Assembly: GCA_031401035.1 (NCBI GenBank) | Contig: JANNRA010000188.1 | Coordinates: 1-9,083 of the forward strand | Length of the DNA stretch: 9,083 nt | DNA from: JANNRA01 sp031401035 | GTDB lineage: Bacteria > Desulfobacterota > Binatia > HRBIN30 > CADEER01 | Direction of reading: 5' to 3' | Shown here: piece after piece, positions 6,401 to 9,083 of the stretch | How positions within the stretch are numbered: position 1 is the first letter of the stretch | How the letters are laid out: the number at the start of each line of letters is the position of its first letter | Position numbers and translations under genes: made by a program | Notes under the pieces: generated by a model | The model's input: only the letters and a program-made list of their open reading frames with translations | Told to the model about the DNA's origin: nothing | Databases searched by the model: none

Positions 6401-6570
6401 CCGTGACGACCGTTCTCGGCATGATCCCGTTGGTGCAGGACGCCTTCTTCGGCGCCATGGCGGTGACGATCATGTTCGGCCTGACGTTTGCCTGCGTGCT
6501 GACGATGGTCCTCGTGCCGGTGCTGTACGCCATCGTCTACAAGGTGCACGAGACGCCGGCGCCGCGCTGA
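3478..6570 (+). CDS. RND-family efflux permease (HAE1-like)
   Basis: A 1030-residue proton-driven inner-membrane transporter, full length for the AcrB-like family. The expected layout is present: TM1 at about 12-29; a first periplasmic loop with GRLEDPEFTIKEALI and TPYPGASAAEV (34-58); TM2-TM6 between about 338 and 492; TM7 at about 527-545 followed by FFPPATRPQF (551-560); a second large loop; and TM8-TM12 from about 873 to 1020. TM4 reads MLTDNAIVITEGI, with the proton-relay Asp at 404 and Asn at 405 where AcrB has a second Asp; a single Asp here occurs in many RND pumps. The TM10 Lys is kept (EQIKNSVVLMEE, Lys937). The 'GRLEDPEFTIK' start is typical of a pump subgroup often paired with a lipoprotein adaptor. 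The start codon overlaps the adaptor's stop (ATGA), with GGAG at 3464-3467. No TolC-like gene follows, so the outer-membrane partner must be encoded elsewhere. The export substrate is unknown. Confidence 0.93.
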   Translation: MNSGEYSVRNSRIVATAAAIALLGGLAAYNRMGRLEDPEFTIKEALIITPYPGASAAEVAQEVTNPIESAVQQLGQLKRVESESTRGRSVVSAIIKDEFHADAIPQVWDELRRKINDVQARLPPAVRGRSMVIDDFGDVYGVFLAITGDGFTQAELRRYAEFLRREMQTVRDVKKVDLFAEQQEVVFLEMSRQRLAQLGINEEQIYGQLQARNVAADGGRVRVGDAYPAVDPEGAFASPEEMLDLVLGAGGGGAQLTLGDVASLERADEDPPRRLLRFDGKPAVGLGISTVRGGNVVAMGEAMRQKFAELRPLQPLGIEIGEINFQPEAVEVATSSFVFNLVKAVTIVFVVLLIAMGLRAGLAVGLVLIFTIVATILVMYLMGGILLERISLGAFIIALCMLTDNAIVITEGIKVGIEAGKDKMTVIRDAIAHNQWPLFGATAVAIIAFAAIGLSEDNTGEYTNSLFWVIGVSLTLSWVAAITVTPLLGYLLFTPTAGGAGAPGDAYRGGFFQGYRRLLVAALRHRWVVLASALVLFVAALYGFGKVPQNFFPPATRPQFLVDAFLPAGSHIHDSEAFAQQVEQFVSAQPGVKHVSSFIGGGALRFLLVYSPERENRAFVQFLIEVDDQQVMDDLLPTVQQYLDQTYPGANGVAKNFLLGPGAGGRVQARFSGPDPATLRQLADQAERVLVADGGAVGIRDDWREPVKVVQPDLREVQARRNGLTRVEVAQALETGLEGRVVGFFREPGGSGAGVFPQETRLLPIVARPPASERSSVDAIYSMQIWSPVAGRMIPLNQVITGVETGWEDPVVMRRDRLPTITVHGDPRAGLPSTLFNRVREPIEAIPLPPGYAFAWGGEYEDSGNARAALAQSIPAVLLAMVFIVVCLFNSLRTTAIICLTVPLAIIGVTGGLLLTGLPFGFMALLGVLALGGEQIKNSVVLMEELYLELGHGKPPYDAILDAGVARLRPVLLVAVTTVLGMIPLVQDAFFGAMAVTIMFGLTFACVLTMVLVPVLYAIVYKVHETPAPR

Positions 6571-6879
6571 GCGTGGGGGCAGCGCTTCCACGATCCCGAC
6601 GATGGATGGCCTCACGGTTTTGGCCGGGCGCATCATCGAAGAACGGCGCTTCCAGGACGGGCGCCACCCTGAAGGAGTTCGAACGCCGCGACCTGGGAGG
6701 TGACATCGAAGCCGCTGGCTCAGCAACCATCGTGCGTCCGCACCGACCTGATCGTCAAGTCGAGCTTCACCCTCGCCGCGATGAGGTCCTGTTGCGCCAC
6801 CCGATCGATGTCGGCGACGGCCGCTCGATCCGCGGTGCCGCTTGGTGTCGTGCGCCCGCCACGCTACTGAGGGCGGCAG
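6571..6879. other. 309-bp gap with no supported gene
   Basis: This stretch between the efflux permease and the DUF2721 gene is about 66% GC by hand count (6601-6840), somewhat below its neighbours. I find no protein family in any frame, no tRNA and no convincing promoter. Short open stretches exist, for example ATG at 6602 to a TGA at 6701-6703 (33 residues) and a minus-strand run over 6720-6830, but none has a ribosome site or recognisable motifs. A weak hairpin GCGCTG/CAGCGC (6564-6569/6580-6585, 10-nt loop) overlaps the permease stop and lacks a U-tract. It may hold decayed coding sequence or the promoter for the next unit. Confidence 0.5.
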
Positions 6880-7308
6880 ATGGACACGATCGCCGAAGTC
6901 ATCCAGTTCTCCATGGCGCCGGTTTTCCTGCTCACCGCCATCGGCGGCATCCTCGGGGTGCTGGCCGGTCGGCTGACGCGAATCGTCGACCGCGCCCGCG
7001 AGCTCGAGGATCGCATCGACGCCACCCCGGGCGGCATCAAGGCCGATGCCGGCTCACACGGTCAACTGATCCTGCTGGTGCGCCGCGCGCGGATAACCAA
7101 CGTCGCCATCAGCCTGTGCGTGCTCGCGGCGCTTCTGGTCTCGGTGGCCATCGTGGCGCTGTTCATCGGCGCCTATTTCCAGGACCTGCCGGTTCTGCCC
7201 ATCGCCCTCACCTTCGCCGGCGCCCTGACGGCGTTGATCGCCGCGCTGCTGTGTTTCTTGCGCGAGGTCTACCTCGCCACCGCCTCGCTGCGCATCACCG
7301 TCAAGTAG
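6880..7308 (+). CDS. DUF2721 family small membrane protein
   Basis: 142 residues with three predicted transmembrane helices (about 10-30, 73-98, 104-127). The N-terminus reads MDTIAEVIQFSMAPVFLLTA, then IGGILGVLAGRLTRIVDRAR and ELE. A 'I-x-Q-x-x-x-APVFLLT' helix followed by 'RL-x-RIVDRAR-x-LE' is the hallmark of DUF2721 as I know the family. Its function is not established. The conserved Arg-rich segment (31-43) begins a hydrophilic region up to about residue 70, which by the positive-inside rule is probably cytoplasmic. The start is supported by GAGGG (6869-6873) 6 nt before ATG. The SulP transporter gene begins 29 bp after its stop, so the two are probably co-transcribed, suggesting without proving an accessory or regulatory role in anion transport. 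It is full length and intact. Confidence 0.85.
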   Translation: MDTIAEVIQFSMAPVFLLTAIGGILGVLAGRLTRIVDRARELEDRIDATPGGIKADAGSHGQLILLVRRARITNVAISLCVLAALLVSVAIVALFIGAYFQDLPVLPIALTFAGALTALIAALLCFLREVYLATASLRITVK

Positions 7309-7337
7309 GGCACGAGCGGCGGCGAGCGGCGTAACGG

Positions 7338-8996
7338 ATGGACGCGGCACGCACAGGTCGGCTGGCGCGCATCGCCCCGGGGCTGCAGGCGTTGCGCCAC
7401 TATCGCCGCGAGGATCTGCGCGCCGATGTCGTCGCCGGACTCTCGGTGGCCGCGGTATCGGTGCCGATCGGTATCGCCTACGCGCGCCTCGCCGGCTTCG
7501 AGCCCGCCGTCGGCCTCTACGCCAGCATCGCGCCGCTGCTCGCCTATGCGCTGTTTGGTACGTCGCCGCAGCTCATGGTCGGGCCGAGCGCCGCCGCCAG
7601 CGCGCTGGTCGGGGCCGCCATCGCGCCGCTGGCGGGCGGCGACGCGGCGCTCTATCAATCGCTGTCCGTCCTGCTGGCCCTCTTGGTCGGCGTCCTGTGC
7701 CTCGGCGCGAGCGTCCTGCGCCTCGGCGCGCTGGCCGACTTCCTCTCGCGGCCGATCCTCATCGGCTTCATGAACGGCGTCGCCTTGGGCATCGCCCTCG
7801 GTCAAATCGGACCGCTGCTCGGCTTCCGCATCGCGGCGGGCGGGATCGTGCCGCGCCTGCTCGAGGTACTGGCCAAGCTCGGGCAGACGCACCTACCGAC
7901 GCTGGCGGTGGGCGTCCTCGCGTTCGTCGCGCTGGGACTCGCGCCGCGTCTGCTGCCACGCCTCCCGGCGGCGCTGGTGGCGATGGTCGCGGCGGGCGGC
8001 GCCGTACATCTGTTCGGCCTCGAGCGCGCCGGGGTGGCGACCATCGGGCCGGTGCCGGGCGGCTTTCCCGCCCTGCGCTGGCCGGCGGTGCCGGCCGCGC
8101 TGCTGCCGACGATCGTCGCCGAGGCGGCCGGGCTGGCGCTGGTCAGCTTCTCGAGCATGATGCTGGCGGCGCGCAGCTTCGCCGCCCGCAACCGCTACGA
8201 CATCGACGCCGACCGCGAGGCCGCCGCGCTCGGCGCCGCCAACCTCGCGGCGGCGCTGTCGCAGGGCTTCGTCGTCAGCGGCACCAACTCGCGCACGGCG
8301 ATTGCCGACAAGGCCGGTGGACGCACGCAGGTCACCGGCCTGATCTGCGCCGCCGCGGTGACGACGGTGCTGCTCTTCCTCACCGCGCCGCTGCGGGTGG
8401 TGCCGCTCGCCGCGCTCGGCGCGGTGCTGATGAACGCGGCGTGGTCGTTGGTCGACGTCGCCGCGCTGCGCGCCCTCCGCCGCATCGACCCGACGGAGTT
8501 CTGGCTGTCGATCCTCGCCACCATCGGCGTCGTCGTGGTCGGTGCCATCAACGCCATCCTGGTCGTCGTCGTGCTGGCGCTGCTGCGTTTCGTCTCGCTC
8601 ACGGCGCGGCCGCGCGTCGAGTTGCTCGGCGCGGCGGCGGACCGACCGGGCCTGGTGTTGCTCCGCTTCAACGGGCCGGTGGTCTTCTTCACCGCGCCAA
8701 CCTTTACGCGCGCGGTGCTGGCGGCCGCCGACGGCGCCGGGCCGGCGTTGCGTTGGTTCGTTCTCGACCTGATGCCGGTGAGCATGGTCGACGCCACCGG
8801 CCTGTACGCCATCCGCGACGCCGTTGCCGGGCTGCGCGCGCGCGGCGTCGTCGTCGCCGCCGCCGGACGCGTCGGCGACTGGGCCGACTGGGCCGCCGCG
8901 CGCGGCTTCGGTGAGACGGTGGCGCAGGTGCGCATCTTCGCGACGCTGGACGAGGCCGTAGAGGCGTTCCGCGCCGAGGGGCAGGCGGCCAGTTAG
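7338..8996 (+). CDS. SulP-family anion transporter with C-terminal STAS domain
   Basis: A 552-residue inner-membrane transporter of the SulP/SLC26 family, whose members move sulfate, bicarbonate or other anions. The sulfate-transporter core spans about residues 25-420. The family's N-terminal signature is clear: ADVVAGLSVAAVSVPIGIAY, then GLYASIAPLLAYALFGTSPQ and LMVGPSAAAS (29-88). SRPILIGFMNGVAL follows at 137-150. The helix-10 region carries GTNSRTAIADKAGGRTQ (315-331), where many SulP proteins have a GSFSR/GADSR-type motif; the Arg (319) is kept. The cytoplasmic STAS domain is at about 438-546, with the conserved DLMPVSMVDATGLYAI stretch; D-A-T-G (485-488) is the usual STAS loop with a potentially phosphorylatable Thr487. 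No carbonic anhydrase or sulfate-assimilation gene is adjacent, so the substrate is open. The ribosome site is weak (GAGCGG about 10 nt upstream), which fits coupling to the DUF2721 gene just before it. The stop TAG is followed 1 bp later by a long hairpin. Confidence 0.92.
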   Translation: MDAARTGRLARIAPGLQALRHYRREDLRADVVAGLSVAAVSVPIGIAYARLAGFEPAVGLYASIAPLLAYALFGTSPQLMVGPSAAASALVGAAIAPLAGGDAALYQSLSVLLALLVGVLCLGASVLRLGALADFLSRPILIGFMNGVALGIALGQIGPLLGFRIAAGGIVPRLLEVLAKLGQTHLPTLAVGVLAFVALGLAPRLLPRLPAALVAMVAAGGAVHLFGLERAGVATIGPVPGGFPALRWPAVPAALLPTIVAEAAGLALVSFSSMMLAARSFAARNRYDIDADREAAALGAANLAAALSQGFVVSGTNSRTAIADKAGGRTQVTGLICAAAVTTVLLFLTAPLRVVPLAALGAVLMNAAWSLVDVAALRALRRIDPTEFWLSILATIGVVVVGAINAILVVVVLALLRFVSLTARPRVELLGAAADRPGLVLLRFNGPVVFFTAPTFTRAVLAAADGAGPALRWFVLDLMPVSMVDATGLYAIRDAVAGLRARGVVVAAAGRVGDWADWAAARGFGETVAQVRIFATLDEAVEAFRAEGQAAS

Positions 8997-8997
8997 G

Positions 8998-9048
8998 GGG
9001 CAGTGTTGCGGGAGCGCGCGAGCCGCCCGCGCTCCCGCATCACTGCCC
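8998..9048 (+). terminator. Long hairpin directly after the SulP gene (probable terminator)
   Basis: The arms 8998-9018 and 9028-9048 are 21 nt each and pair at 20 of 21 positions (one T-T mismatch at 9006/9040) around a 9-nt loop. The stem is very GC-rich and begins one base after the TAG stop. Only TTAT follows, so there is no proper U-tract. It could work as a terminator in either direction, as an mRNA-stabilising 3' structure, or be a dispersed palindromic repeat. Confidence 0.65.
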
Positions 9049-9083
9049 TTATGCCGGATTCTGCATGGAGGGAGCCGCTCCGT

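Noticed and set aside
6564..6585. Hairpin GCGCTG/CAGCGC at the end of the permease gene as a terminator
   Set aside because: Only 6 bp with a 10-nt loop, overlaps the stop codon and has no U-tract. Such short matches are common at this GC content.
6676..6690. GAGTTCGAACGCC resembling a tRNA T-loop in the 309-bp gap
   Set aside because: No cloverleaf partners could be found on either side.
3208..6726. Very long open frame on the minus strand (over 1100 codons) opposite the efflux permease
   Set aside because: It is full of His/Asp/Arg/Glu-rich composition without domains, as expected opposite a GC-rich gene. The plus-strand permease is a clear full-length family member.
6842..6870. TTGGTG-17 bp-TACTGA as a promoter for the DUF2721 gene
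   Set aside because: The -10 matches only three of six positions and would leave almost no leader before the ATG and overlap the ribosome site.
9049..9066. TTATGC half-site resembling the reverse of the 288-306 palindrome, as a second recombination site
   Set aside because: Only about six to eight bases are shared and its second half is not symmetric. Too short to claim a repeat pair.

Overview
This is a GC-rich window (most coding stretches are 70% GC or more by eye) from a Gram-negative bacterium. The lineage is inferred, not shown. The secreted protein at 447-2045 has a Thr/Pro/Ala linker and a C-terminal domain of a style I associate with uncultured 'deltaproteobacterial'/Candidatus Binatota genomes. 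Tripartite-type efflux genes and a lipoprotein signal support a two-membrane cell envelope.

Layout. (1) 1-~420 is an accessory-looking patch. My hand count gives about 60% GC for 1-360. It holds the 5' part of a VOC (glyoxalase-fold) gene reading out of the left edge, then a non-coding stretch rich in inverted repeats, then a 30-residue remnant of the C-terminus of an integron-integrase-like tyrosine recombinase that keeps the catalytic Tyr. (2) 447-2045, minus strand, encodes a 532-residue secreted protein: signal peptide, LamG-like beta-sandwich, low-complexity linker and a Cys-containing C-terminal domain of unknown function. Its start codon lies inside a perfect 12-bp inverted repeat. (3) A 152-bp divergent intergenic region separates it from a two-gene RND efflux operon: a lipoprotein membrane fusion protein (2198-3481) overlapping by 4 bp a 1030-residue RND permease (3478-6570). 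No outer-membrane channel gene is in the window. (4) 6571-6879 is a 309-bp stretch with no gene I can support. (5) 6880-8996 carries a probable two-gene unit: a small three-helix DUF2721 membrane protein and a SulP-family anion transporter with a C-terminal STAS domain. A long, nearly perfect hairpin follows directly (8998-9048).

How the genes work together. The efflux pair should form the inner-membrane and periplasmic parts of a drug/solvent/metabolite exporter that borrows an outer-membrane factor from elsewhere. The DUF2721-SulP pair is an anion-transport unit in which the small protein's role is unknown. The left edge looks like a recombinase-associated insertion scar. I do not see a complete, clearly new multi-gene system. 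The most unusual items are the integrase remnant with its neighbouring palindromes, the start-codon hairpin of the secreted protein, and that protein's uncharacterised C-terminal domain.
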